Assembly (NCBI GenBank): GCA_019155205.2
Contig: JAHNZQ020000181.1
Coordinates: 3,273,797 to 3,337,796, forward strand
Reading direction: 5' to 3'
Source: Gracilaria vermiculophylla
Lineage: Eukaryota; Rhodophyta; Florideophyceae; Gracilariales; Gracilariaceae
Length of the DNA stretch: 64,000 bases
Shown here: piece by piece, positions 30,514-39,793 of the stretch
Layout: each line of letters opens with the position of its first letter
How positions within the stretch are numbered: the stretch's first letter is position 1
Notes under the pieces: model-generated
The model's database searches: none
Told to the model about the DNA's origin: nothing
Seen by the model: the letters and a program-made list of their open reading frames with translations, nothing else
Position numbers and translations under genes: made by a program

Positions 30514-31260
30514 ATGGCGCCGCTGTGTTCGGCCGGCCTTCTACTCCTCCTCGCGTTGCTCGCAAAGGCGGAGACAGATCCGGCCGCGGCCGCCTCAGAG
30601 CCGACCCATGCAGCCCCGACCAACTCGTTGCCCACCAACCCAACACCGCAACAGCTCGCCGCCTACCCGGCCCACTGCGAGTGTCGCTGCTGCTCGCGCG
30701 CCCACTTCCGCACCACATGCGCCGAGGAAGCTCACATAGTTCCTTTGCCGCCGCAGCAGGCCTGTGACTCTCGCCTGTCCACGCTCAACGACGCCTCCGT
30801 GTGCAGCGTTTCAATGTGCAAACTGCACTTCGCGTCCTCTTGTACATCGCCGTCCTTCTTTCGCCACACCTGCGTCACGCACAAGTCCTTCCTAAACGAG
30901 TGGTGGCCTTACATTTTCGCCGTCTGCACACTGCTCGTCCTGGCGTTCCTTGCAAGACGCTACATTCAGGCTTACGAGGCTCGAGCAGTCGTGTTGGAGG
31001 ATCGCCACCCAAAGATGTATCAACAGATCTCCCCCGCCTTGCATGTCATGCATGCGTCCTCAACGGCCTCCAACGCTGCACGCGTGCCCCACCAACACCA
31101 ACTTACTCCGCGCTATCAGTCACCCGATCTTTATTCTGCCTCTGCCTTGTATTCGTCCGTGCCTTCCTTTTCGCGCTTGCCTCCTGCAGCCGTGCCCCCG
31201 ACTCATTTAGATGCGTTCAAGTCTCCCCCAAACTACTCCTCATTTCAAAACACGCCCTAG
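30514..31260 (+). CDS. Type I membrane protein with CxCxCC ectodomain, 248 aa
   Basis: There is a clear signal peptide (1-19, MAPLCSAGLLLLLALLA), a short ectodomain, one transmembrane helix (130-148) and a Ser/Pro/Tyr-rich cytoplasmic tail. The ectodomain has ten cysteines: Cys55, 57, 59 and 60 in CECRCC, then 69, 84, 97, 102, 110 and 120, suggesting a compact disulfide-bonded fold. I recognise no named domain. The tail (MYQQISPAL..., several Tyr) could carry sorting motifs. The protein probably sits at the cell surface or in the endomembrane system. It is convergent with SNF5, with 84 bp between stops. Function unknown. Confidence 0.7.
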   Translation: MAPLCSAGLLLLLALLAKAETDPAAAASEPTHAAPTNSLPTNPTPQQLAAYPAHCECRCCSRAHFRTTCAEEAHIVPLPPQQACDSRLSTLNDASVCSVSMCKLHFASSCTSPSFFRHTCVTHKSFLNEWWPYIFAVCTLLVLAFLARRYIQAYEARAVVLEDRHPKMYQQISPALHVMHASSTASNAARVPHQHQLTPRYQSPDLYSASALYSSVPSFSRLPPAAVPPTHLDAFKSPPNYSSFQNTP

Positions 31261-31344
31261 CATTTGCCGCCGTCACTGTCTCCAACACAACGCGCAGCAT
31301 CGAAAATAACTTTATCAGTCTTTCGTCAGTCATAAATAACCACA

Positions 31345-32100
31345 CTATCGTCGTCTAGAAGAAGTTGACCGTCGTCGACTTTTAGGTCTGCTGTAAACCT
31401 CTGCCTTTCCTCTGTTTCGCCTCATCAACCGCGCCTCTCGCCGTTCCTTTCTCTCCAGTCGCTCCTGTTCCTCCACGGACAGGCACTCAACCTCAGGTTG
31501 CCACCTTTCGGTACCCCCCTTGCGCACCACGTCCGTGTCGCCGAGCACCGCGCATTTCTGTCGCTTGTCCTGAAATTCCGCCAGTTCCAACAACTGCTCG
31601 CGAATCGCATGCGCCACGGGAGGCACGTGCTCGCTGTTGAGCCCAAGGTCCGCGCACAGGCGCTCTGCAAACGCCTCTGGGCTGTTCTCGTGCGCGGAGA
31701 GATCCCACTCAAACTGGTCCCGAATGACGATGCGGCCGACGCGAAGGTCGAGGCGCACCACGTGCCGGCACTCTGCGCGCGGCTGCTTGGGCGGCACGAA
31801 CGACGCGATTTGCTCCGTGATCGCCTCGCTGATCGCGTCCCGCGCCGAGTCGGGCAGGTTCAGGTCGTCGGCCAGAATCGTCGCGAACATCAGGGGCGTG
31901 ATCTGCGACTCGAGCAGATTCCATGTCAGCGTTTCTTGGATGCGGCGGTTGTCGAACGTCAGGTCGAGACGGATTGGGATGAGAGCGTCTGAGGCCCCGT
32001 GGGCAGAGGCGCGCTCTCGCTTCCTGGCGTTCTTGTTTGCTGACGGCATTTCGCGATAGGGGACGTTGCGTGGAATGTCGAGCCAGGGGAGGTGGCGCAT
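31345..32100 (-). CDS. SNF5/SMARCB1/INI1-type chromatin-remodelling subunit, 251 aa
   Basis: SNF5 is a core subunit of SWI/SNF nucleosome remodellers. Both imperfect RPT repeats are present: RPT1 (40-101, LIPIRLDLTFDNRRIQETLTW...TPLMFATILADDL) and RPT2 (114-172, VVRLDLRVGRIVIRDQFEWDL...SPEAFAERLCADLGL). A basic, Arg/Ser-rich C-terminus follows. The winged-helix N-terminal domain of animal SMARCB1 (385 aa) is absent, so the protein is about two-thirds of that length, as in some protist homologues. A start at the second Met (residue 18) is also possible. Divergent from a small gene at 32427. Confidence 0.9.
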   Translation of the reverse strand: MRHLPWLDIPRNVPYREMPSANKNARKRERASAHGASDALIPIRLDLTFDNRRIQETLTWNLLESQITPLMFATILADDLNLPDSARDAISEAITEQIASFVPPKQPRAECRHVVRLDLRVGRIVIRDQFEWDLSAHENSPEAFAERLCADLGLNSEHVPPVAHAIREQLLELAEFQDKRQKCAVLGDTDVVRKGGTERWQPEVECLSVEEQERLERKERREARLMRRNRGKAEVYSRPKSRRRSTSSRRR

Positions 32101-32426
32101 GCGCCGCCGAACGACGGAAGGGCGGCAGCGTCAGAGCGGACGCGCGTGCGCCTGGAAGTTTGTGACCGGAAGCTTCCGAGTAACGACTTGGTCGCGAAAG
32201 GGCAGCGGTGCCGACGCTCCCCAACCAGAGCCCTCTGCATGCCCCCCCTGCCACGTCAAATATAAAAAATACGCACAAACCAGCAAAATATTTACACGTC
32301 TTGGCTCACCCAACTCGTCCCAGGGTTGAGAGCTGCGTCGGCAGGTTGGGAGGCGCGTTCCAAACGGCCGTGCATCAAGTTCAAACGACTGAACACACAG
32401 TGGTCCGGTTTCGACAGCCGCGACAG
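32101..32426. promoter_or_regulatory. 326-bp divergent intergenic region
   Basis: This short gap lies between the SNF5 start and a small + strand frame. Frames continue through part of it, so a longer N-terminus for SNF5 with a 5' exon is possible. No motif is securely identified. Confidence 0.3.
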
Positions 32427-32624
32427 ATGAGCAAAACAGCTCCCCAGCAGCAGGCGAATCAAAAATCCGTTGAAAGTACTGCAGACCTCGGCTATGTGTC
32501 CACAAAGTGGATCGGTATTGCTGAGAACTTCCGTCAGATGGGATTGTCCTTTGCAGGCGGACTAAAAACGTTTTCCTCAGCAGTCATCAGTAGGACGCCG
32601 AACGCCGTGTGCTTCAAAGTATGA
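32427..32624 (+). CDS. Small hypothetical protein, 65 aa
   Basis: An ATG-started frame of 65 codons with a plausible initiation context (GACAGATGAG) and a non-random composition, including GYVSTKWIGIAENFRQMGL and a Gly/Phe-rich segment. It lies head-to-head with SNF5 at short distance, the same spacing as other divergent pairs here. No family or signal is recognised. It may be a real small gene or chance. Confidence 0.4.
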   Translation: MSKTAPQQQANQKSVESTADLGYVSTKWIGIAENFRQMGLSFAGGLKTFSSAVISRTPNAVCFKV

Positions 32625-32813
32625 TATTCAAACTTTGAGACAAATCCAGCGCAGTTTCATCAAAAGAGCGAATGCACTCTGCTTACTGTTCGGGCGCAGA
32701 CATGTCCAGCTGTGTCTCATCAGAAGCCGCAACTGATTTTGAGCATGGGGTTATCGTACATGCCATACGAGCATGTTTTTGTGCTATAGCGATTATCTCG
32801 CGCTTCACGCCTT

Positions 32814-33752
32814 TCACAGTAGATCAGCGTACGCAGAGACGCCCCGACGGAATGAGACATAACTTTCAGTTTCTGGGGTCCTCTTCAGCATGCGCAGAAG
32901 CCTGGAGCGCTGAAGCTCGGAGTTCTTATCGTCATTACGAATGCGTTCGAAAGGCAGAATCAAGTGACCATCATCAAAGTCTATCGGCATTGAAGATTGA
33001 TCGTCTTCACTTCCACTGTGGGGACATCCATCATCTTCAAACTCTTCATCATCATTCGGCAATTCAACTAGTAGCTCGTATTCCCTGTCATCCACACGCT
33101 GCGGTCTTGTGATTCGTTTCAATATGGTACAACGCCCTTCGTCTTTACACAATTGTCTTCTTTTTCGTTCGTTCAACACCGCGTCTCGTTCTCTTTTGTA
33201 CCTTTGGTTATCGACCACTTTACAATGCGAGCTCCACTTGGTACAGTCTGAAGCCAGTACGTCGCAAATGTAGCAATAACATTGCTCACAGTACATCTCT
33301 TTTGTACGGGCGCGAACTTTTTTGAATGGATGTGTGTCGCATGTGAAACGGAAGTGAGGGTAATCACGGTTCGGTCGTATGCCTTGTCGCTCGCCAATTG
33401 GAATGCACTCCAGATCCGTTCGCGTTTCAACAGCATCTGTGGTCCCTCTTTTTCCCTCTTTCGATCTATTGTTAGAGACGCTTGTGATTTCTATTTCATC
33501 ATCCTCGAAAGTCACTATTGGCATTGGCAGGATTTCTGTGGGTTGTATTTTGGCGATAACCCTTCCGGGCGTCGGCAATGCGTTCGAGTCCAAGTCTGGC
33601 GCCGAAGTCGGCGGCAGGGTCGTTGTCGTGCCCGGCGCTGAAGCTGGCGTCGCCTCTGGCATCGAAGCCGGGACCGAGGCTGGTGCAGCGTTGGCCACAG
33701 TCATTACATCATCATCGGAGTCATCAGAAACTAATATGATCACGTTGTCCAT
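32814..33752 (-). CDS. SIM-containing Cys/His-domain protein, copy 1, 312 aa
   Basis: The protein opens with MDNVIILVSDDSDDD, a hydrophobic beta core followed by acidic Ser/Asp, which is the form of a SUMO-interacting motif. A Pro/Ala/Thr-rich linker follows, then a conserved domain at about 128-190: DYPHFRFTC, Cys155-x2-Cys158-x-Cys160-x2-Cys163, Cys170 and Trp-x2-HisCys (176-177). The same CxxCxCYxCD...C..W..HC pattern occurs, as far as I can recall, in plant RPM1-interacting protein 13 (RIN13)-like proteins. A basic stretch (YKRERDAVLNERKRR) and an acidic region end the protein. Two related genes follow at 34.8-37.2 kb. The likely site is the nucleus; function is unknown. Confidence 0.7.
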   Translation of the reverse strand: MDNVIILVSDDSDDDVMTVANAAPASVPASMPEATPASAPGTTTTLPPTSAPDLDSNALPTPGRVIAKIQPTEILPMPIVTFEDDEIEITSVSNNRSKEGKRGTTDAVETRTDLECIPIGERQGIRPNRDYPHFRFTCDTHPFKKVRARTKEMYCEQCYCYICDVLASDCTKWSSHCKVVDNQRYKRERDAVLNERKRRQLCKDEGRCTILKRITRPQRVDDREYELLVELPNDDEEFEDDGCPHSGSEDDQSSMPIDFDDGHLILPFERIRNDDKNSELQRSRLLRMLKRTPETESYVSFRRGVSAYADLL

Positions 33753-34833
33753 TGAGGTAGACAGTTTGCGCAGTGGCAGGCGATAAATTCAAGCCTCTGA
33801 ACTTAGCGTGGTTGTAACAAGCAGAAGATCCCTGCGATACAGAAGGCTTGCGACTGTGCAAAGTTGAAAACGAATGATGCAGACCGTTTGAGGAGCTTGT
33901 TGGTGAAGCATAAGGAGTGGTCGAGGGCGTTCTTGTGAAGGATTTGCAGCAACTTAAACGTTTCTTCAGAAGCAAGGGTGTTTATGAGATTCCCAATAGC
34001 TCCAATCACTTTTAGAACGCTTTGTGCAAGGAATAAAAGACAAGGCATGATACTTTACAGGGGTGCACTTTCACGCGGACAAGCAGTCTGCATGTTACAG
34101 TACAGACTGCAGCTTTCCGTCGATGTGTAAATGGCAAAGAAAGCGTGCCTCAATTGCAATTCATCAACTGTATTGATTTATTCGTAATGCCCATGGTGAG
34201 CTCCACGTGGACGCGTGTTTTGCTGCAACCCACGGATGTACAAGCTCTTGTCTCTACATGGCGCAAAAAGCCTGTACCTTCCTATCGAATGCGTTCCCAG
34301 CCAAACGTGCCTTGGGGTTTTCTCTTTAGTCTTGTAGGGAAAGTAGCAACCGATGTGATTCTCAGTCTCTGCTCCCCTCATCGTGAAGTTTAGACCACAC
34401 GATTTTTTAAGTCTTGATCGTTAACAATGGCGACGTGACAGACGCCATTAAAGAATTCGATTATCATTCTTTTTTGAGTTAAGGGTTTACACAAATGAAA
34501 AATAAGCCGAATGCGCTTGACAAAATTACTTCAGCCTGCTCGGCCGGCAACAAAAAGTGGCGGTTTGTAAAACAAGCTGCATCCCTCGTAGTGTTACAAT
34601 CCGGAGAATGGAAATCGTCGCTGGCGGCGTTCTGTGGGATACACTACCCCAGCTTGTCAAGCCACAAGGAAACAGCAACCATGCCACAGCATACCGGCAG
34701 CAGCCTCTCGAACGATCGTGCTCCACGTCCCGATCTCCGGAGCGTCTTCGCAAGCGGATACTTTCACGCTCCCACGGGTGAGACTGCCTGCACGCACTTC
34801 AGCTGCTTACACAATGATGCTGTTCGTATGCTG
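33753..34833. other. 1.1-kb spacer between SIM-family genes
   Basis: This spacer separates copy 1 (upstream side) and copy 2 (downstream side), both minus strand. A minus-strand 81-codon frame (33806-34048) has hydrophobic stretches but no domain. A + strand 120-codon frame (34495-34857) overlaps the C-terminus of copy 2 antisense. I do not accept either as a gene. Confidence 0.35.
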
Positions 34834-36345
34834 CTAGCGCCGGTTTGGGCGTTTTGACTTGTGCTTCTTGTGCACTCGGGATTGCGAGTCTTGCGCTGCT
34901 TGAGGTTTTCGATTGTCATGATCTGTGGATCGCGCTTTGGAATGCTTTTTAGGTCTTGGTCGTTCCACAGATCGATGCACGTAAAGGGAATTAACGGCAA
35001 AAGGGGGCTTCTGCGCCCTGGAGTTCAACGAGAAGCAGTCCGGAGCTGCGTTTCCATTTCGTTTCGGCGCCTTGCTCTGCGGGGCGGCCGACTTCTTTCT
35101 CTGTTTCGCAGGTCTTTCGTCCGCATTGGCGCCAGATTTCGCCGCTTCCGTTGCGTTCCCCTGCAACTCAGCCACACATTCCGGCTCTCCCTGTTCAATG
35201 GAATTATCATCCGAACGCGACACCTCCTGCGACTCCTCAGAGTAATGTGGGAAGTCTGAGTCCTTCTCACTTTCCGTCGCATCGGCGTCGGCCGCGCGGA
35301 ACAAGCCAATGGGAGCGAGTGCGTTGGCGGTACAGCGGGCTGCCGCACTCGGGATGAAAGGTGGAGGAAGCGCGTTCACGGCGCGAAGATCTCGGTACAG
35401 CTGGGCGAGGGACGGAAGTGTAGCTCCATTTCGCGGAAGCAGTGGGGAGCGCCCAAACAACGCTGGCCTCGCTGGTGGATTCGTGTGCGCAACGTTAGTT
35501 GCGACGGGCAGAGTGCGCGGAAGTAACTCAGGCACTGGCGACACCGAATGCAAACCAGCGCCATGCCTCTGCAGCGCAAGACGTGGGTTAGAGGCGGGGG
35601 CCTGCGTGGCAGCGGGGGCCGTCTGCGTGGCAGACAGCGGAAGGCCGGAAGTGTCCGGCGCGACGCGGTTGTGACACTGGGCGACAATGTCCACCTGCTC
35701 GGCAATAATCTCGGCGAGGTTCCTTGTGTCGCCCAGAGCCTCTAGCACGAGAGTCCTTTCCTGCTCGGTTCTGGCCCGTTTCTCAAGTCGGCGCGCCTCC
35801 TTGGCCAGCAGATCCACGCCCCTCTCGTAGCGCTTGGTGGCCTTGCGCACATCCCTTCGCTTGCGCTTCCACACGTCGTTGTCGATGGCGCGGCAGTGGT
35901 CAGCCCATTGCTGGCACTGGGCCGCGTGAACGTCGCACACAAAGCAGAAGCACTTGCGACAAAAGCTGCTGGCGGACTGCGGGTTGAACGGGAGGCGCGA
36001 GCAGTCGAAGCGGGGGTGTGGGTAATCTTCCAGCGGATTTATGCCCCTTTTGAGGGCGACGACTTGCGGGGAGTCGTCGCCGGCAGACCTCTGTCGCTTG
36101 GGCGCGCGGGCGGCGCCTTGTGGGGGAAATTGGGCGCTTACGACGCAGCTTCCATCCGGAGAAATGGAGCGCGGGGCTGCAGGCGGGGGGGCGCGCGGCT
36201 GCGGCGGCGTGGCGGGCTGGTCGTCGTAGCGGATGCTTTCTGAGACAATGCAGAGGTCGGCGTCATTATGCACCGCGCGCGGCCCCGTGCGTCGCAGGCG
36301 CGGGGGCGCCTCTGTGTCGGACGTGAGATCGATGACTTCGGGCAT
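34834..36345 (-). CDS. SIM-containing Cys/His-domain protein, copy 2, 503 aa
   Basis: The protein starts MPEVIDLTSDTEAP, a textbook SUMO-interacting motif (VIDLT plus acidic residues), and has a second hydrophobic-acidic stretch at DLCIVSES (about 30-37). The family domain is at about 105-165: EDYPHPRFDC, Cys129-x2-Cys132-x-Cys134-x2-Cys137, Cys144 and Trp-x2-HisCys (150-151), followed by a basic helix (WKRKRRDVRKATKRY). A long Pro/Ala/Ser-rich, basic tail ends the protein, longer than copy 1 by ~190 residues. The ATG at 36345 is used; the frame extends upstream only to a TTG. The domain order and motif order are the same in all three copies, so this is a local tandem family. Confidence 0.72.
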   Translation of the reverse strand: MPEVIDLTSDTEAPPRLRRTGPRAVHNDADLCIVSESIRYDDQPATPPQPRAPPPAAPRSISPDGSCVVSAQFPPQGAARAPKRQRSAGDDSPQVVALKRGINPLEDYPHPRFDCSRLPFNPQSASSFCRKCFCFVCDVHAAQCQQWADHCRAIDNDVWKRKRRDVRKATKRYERGVDLLAKEARRLEKRARTEQERTLVLEALGDTRNLAEIIAEQVDIVAQCHNRVAPDTSGLPLSATQTAPAATQAPASNPRLALQRHGAGLHSVSPVPELLPRTLPVATNVAHTNPPARPALFGRSPLLPRNGATLPSLAQLYRDLRAVNALPPPFIPSAAARCTANALAPIGLFRAADADATESEKDSDFPHYSEESQEVSRSDDNSIEQGEPECVAELQGNATEAAKSGANADERPAKQRKKSAAPQSKAPKRNGNAAPDCFSLNSRAQKPPFAVNSLYVHRSVERPRPKKHSKARSTDHDNRKPQAAQDSQSRVHKKHKSKRPNRR

Positions 36346-36775
36346 GGTGGGCGCGCGCAGACGTCGGAGGCGGCGGATGCGCAACGGCAGTCGCGGCGCA
36401 GTTTGGTCCGTTTGGGTTCAACGCGAGGCGGCGAGCGCGGCGCTGGCTTTTCAGTTGGAGCGCGCGGCGGCACGTGGCGCGGCGCGTCGCGCGCGACGCT
36501 TCAAATTTAGTCGTCGCCAACGGCGGGCTCCGACGTGTGCGGGAATGTCGTTCCGCGTCACTGCGCGGATGGCGTCGCCGCGCGAAAGTGTCGTGCGCGG
36601 CGACGGCCGCCGCGTCGGCGGCGCTGTCCGCCGCGCGACACGCAACGCCGTCGGCTCTACAGCCTACGTTACACCGTGGCGGTGTGGAGGTTACCTGTCC
36701 CTCAATTTTGGTGCTTCCATCTGCCACCCGCCTCTGACAGCGCGTCCGCCCCCAACCGACGCCGCAATCAACCAC
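36346..36775. other. Intergenic spacer upstream of copy 2
   Basis: These 430 bp are GC-rich, with low-complexity Arg/Ala frames in both directions. They should contain the promoter of copy 2 and the 3' end of the broken copy 3. No other gene is supported. Confidence 0.35.
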
Positions 36776-37211
36776 CTAGTTCTCTATCGCACAATGATAC
36801 TCCCAGTGTCCGCACTTCGACGCCGGAATTTCACAAATCACACGGTAGCACTTCGGACAGAACCGCCGTGAATCCACGCCGAAAGAAACAGCCCCACACG
36901 CGGGACGCGGATGCACGTGGTCTTTTAGCGCATCAAACCGAGCCACCTGTCTCGTGATCCTCACATCCTTGTCACCTCCCTGTTCGTGAGGGCCCGCCAC
37001 CACGGAGTGCTTCTCTTGTAAAGTGGACAGCGGCGCCCGACACCGGCTCCTCTTTTTGCTCCCGCCCGGTGTCTTCTCTGGGTACCGAAGCTGCTCGCGA
37101 ACGATTTCCAGATCGTCTGTCTTTCTGACGGGGCGAGGCCGACGTACCGGTGTGCGATCAATCGTCAGATATCACGTTAATAACATCTTCTTGCCCTCGT
37201 GCTTGCGGCAT
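36776..37211 (-). pseudogene. SIM-containing Cys/His-domain gene, copy 3, frameshifted and truncated
   Basis: An ATG at 37211 opens a frame reading MPQARGQEDVINVISDD, a SIM-like start as in copies 1 and 2, but it stops (TGA at 37158-37160). A +1 change of frame restores a frame that reaches the family domain: HVHPRPAC, then FCPKCYRVICEIPASKC and W-x2-HC. A TAG then stops translation directly after the domain, so the whole tail is missing. The CxxCxC core is also degraded: the middle Cys is Arg. I see no GT...AG intron that would rescue the shift, although a sequencing error cannot be excluded. This looks like a recent, decaying third copy. Confidence 0.6.
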
Positions 37212-38091
37212 TTTGGTGATGACACGCACTTAAAACCGCGACAGCCTCGTGGAAACAGCGCCAGCAGCGCAAAAACTCCGAGGGTTATGTCAGGGAAACA
37301 AGCGGGGCGCTGCACTTGAGCTTGTTATCGAAATTGCAATTCGGCGGATGGTGTGATGGAGTTGGACGTGTTCAATCAAACGCGCCGTGAAAGCCGGCCG
37401 CTACAGAGCGAACTGAACCTCGATCATCATACGCGGAGGGTGCGAAGGTGGCGGCTATGCACAAGGCACCTTTTCAGCCGCGCCTTCACTGCGTCTCACG
37501 CATACCCGCCGGTGCTCACCTCGTTGGGACCCGGAGCAGACTAGCCGTTGGGCCTTGCGTAGGGCAACAATCTATGAAGGGTACAGTAGTCGGACATACC
37601 AAATAGTTCGGTATCGCCACGCTCGCGAAAATGAACTGCAAATTAGGGGTGCAGCGTCAAGCTACGTTATGATTGGTACCCTTCTTTGGAATACGAATTT
37701 GACTGCAAGCGGCAGAGCAGGTAAGCGTTTGGCATGGACCCAAACTTTTTTCTCCCATGGACGTGCTTGTCCTACGAATTTGTAGTGTTGTGCAACTCGT
37801 CACGGGTCTCACAAGTGATTGTGATCGGTGACGATGCGATTCGAGACCCGATTGACCCACCTTGCCAACAGACATGCGCACAATTGTTCTTATCGTCAAC
37901 CATACACCTTCACTCTCAGCATAAATCGTGCTTTGGTTCACCATCACCTGCCCTACCTTCAGGAGCTTCTGCTTGCTGCCCTTTCTGTATGCTCCATTGA
38001 GGCATGAATCACAAACGGGGAACAGTAATCAGCACAGCCCTTACACATTTCCATGCAGTACTCGACGTGCGCTTAGTCTAAACCCACAGAA
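37212..38091. other. 880-bp intergenic region, no gene seen
   Basis: The stretch is about 48% GC with short frames only. It carries the promoter side of copy 3 and the 3' flank of the 38-kb membrane protein gene. Nothing more is recognisable. Confidence 0.35.
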
Positions 38092-38582
38092 TCAATTCAG
38101 TACCGGCGGTTCCTCATCCTCTTCCGATTCGTTATTTTCACCGCCCTCGCCACTCAGCGAAACTTCATCCCTTCTCCAAGACTCGTGGTCAAACAAGCGA
38201 TCCCTATCAATTCGTTTGTTTCCGTGATACCACCAAACCAATAGCATAAATGCCGATACAACACACAACGCCATAGATGTGTAAACCGCACGAGTCACGG
38301 CGTCAGCTGAAGCTTCTTTGTTCTCATTAGCAGGGTCATTGAAGATAGTCTCTGTCTCGCCACGCTTACGATCTACAGTATAGATCGTTGGCTCCAGAAG
38401 GCGCAGCAGTGGTTGAATAACGTGATCGAACATCGAGGAATGTTCAACGTAGTGCCCACGCCCGCGTAGTGACGTAGCGCCTTTCAAGTTGGTGATACGG
38501 ATGAATGACTGTTCAGGTGAGGCGCGTACCCTCTTTTGGCGGTGGCAGTGCTTACATTAGAATTTGGGCAGAAACCTTCCAT
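38092..38582 (-). CDS. Small single-pass membrane protein, probably two exons, ~147 aa
   Basis: The C-terminal exon (38092-38508) encodes a helix ALCVVSAFMLLVWWYHGN followed by a basic turn and a strongly acidic tail (GENNESEEDEEPPV). The frame is open beyond its first Met (38433), and the extra stretch SFIRITNLKGATSLRGRGHY looks coding. A CAG acceptor at 38509-38511 joins in phase 0 to a nine-codon first exon (ATG 38582, MEGFCPNSN) after a GTAAGC donor, giving a 47-bp intron. No family is recognised. A single-exon protein from 38433 (113 aa) is the alternative. The acidic tail would face the cytosol. Confidence 0.45.
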
Positions 38583-39013
38583 CTACGGGTGATTTTTTCA
38601 TATGTTCTCAATTCACGTTCTCATTCCCTTCGAAATGTAGTTCATGAAATAAACCGTCCACCCTACGAGTCATGCTTTCATATCTTTCTCTTTTGAAGTT
38701 CAAACAATTGCATAAAGTGATGAAAATTCTGCCTGCTTAACATGATCGCCGGGCTATCATGTGTCAACCCTCAACGTGGGTCTACAAAGAGTTTCAAAGC
38801 GTGTATTGTGGGCGGATAGTTATTCTACAAGGAAGCATTAAGTAATTCTTTATACAAACTTACAATGTTAACCTCAACCAAGGCCGGCATTCTAACAACG
38901 TCGAAACTCAGCGACGGTACATTATTCAAGCCCGTCACAACAGAAAAAGGGCACTTCTCAAGCTATACGACAAATAACTAACACAAACAAGCAACCGCCG
39001 CTGCAAACAGGTG
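38583..39013. other. 430-bp intergenic spacer, no gene seen
   Basis: This AT-rich spacer between two minus-strand genes holds no recognisable element. Confidence 0.35.
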
Positions 39014-39793
39014 CTATCTTGCTTCCTTGGCCACCTCCTGACGCGCGAATTCGTTCTCATCGGCCGTCGCGTTCGAGGGAACATTTTCCACGCGATTGTT
39101 ATGCTCGACAACCGCACGATGAATGTCCGAAAGTTCTGAACGATAGCGTCGGGCAAGCCGAGAGGCCAACACCGCTTCACGTCGTTTGCACGCATCGCCT
39201 TCCTGCACATCAAGCCAGTGAACATGGGAAGAATCCAGAACCCAACCCGGCAGCAGCACACACTCGAATCCGGCCAGTCGTTGTGGAACCAACGAAAAAT
39301 AGGACGCGGGCAACACACATCCGCACTGGAACAGCACGAGAGAGATGTTCGACACTGGAGTGGACGGTCTCAGGATACGCTCGGCTGCCTGAACCCACCC
39401 ATCCGTGAGAAACACGGGCAGATCATCCCATACAAACGCCACAAGATCTATGTCAGAACTAATGCGTTTCCAATCGTCCTTCGAAAGCGCGTTTAGCAGC
39501 GCCTCCGGTCTGCCCACTTCCACGATGTACACGGTTGAATTGGAGAGAAACTGAGACCTTCGTTCATACTCGGCAAGTTGAGCGGTGTTCAACGACAAAT
39601 GAGTATCTCTCAACGACAGAAACGTGAACGCCGTGAGCAAAAACGCGAGCAAAAGCCAGAAAAACGCCGAGTCTAAGTCAAGCTTGGTTGCTAGCGGATT
39701 GGGGGCGCCATTGGGGGAGCGACGTCTTGTGGAGGTGGGCGTGGGCGAAGGTGTAGAGCTCGGTCGCGGGGGTCGTTTTGTCTTGGCGGGCAT
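39014..39793 (-). CDS. Type II membrane protein of unknown family, 259 aa
   Basis: A basic Pro/Ser/Thr-rich N-tail (1-37) is followed by one transmembrane helix (42-60, SAFFWLLLAFLLTAFTFL) and a ~200-residue globular region. The Arg/Lys-rich tail before the helix predicts a cytosolic N-terminus and a lumenal C-terminus, as in Golgi enzymes. The lumenal part has alternating strands and helices (STVYIVEVGRPEALLNAL, LVAFVWDDLPVFL, WVLDSSHVHWLDVQEG) but no motif I can assign. It has two potential N-glycosylation sites (NST and NIS in the lumenal part). The ATG at 39793 starts the protein. It is the last supported host gene before the transposon-rich region. Confidence 0.55.
   Translation of the reverse strand: MPAKTKRPPRPSSTPSPTPTSTRRRSPNGAPNPLATKLDLDSAFFWLLLAFLLTAFTFLSLRDTHLSLNTAQLAEYERRSQFLSNSTVYIVEVGRPEALLNALSKDDWKRISSDIDLVAFVWDDLPVFLTDGWVQAAERILRPSTPVSNISLVLFQCGCVLPASYFSLVPQRLAGFECVLLPGWVLDSSHVHWLDVQEGDACKRREAVLASRLARRYRSELSDIHRAVVEHNNRVENVPSNATADENEFARQEVAKEAR

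Noticed and set aside
34495..34857. 120-codon + strand frame overlapping the end of SIM copy 2
   Set aside because: Antisense overlap with a better supported gene and no domain.
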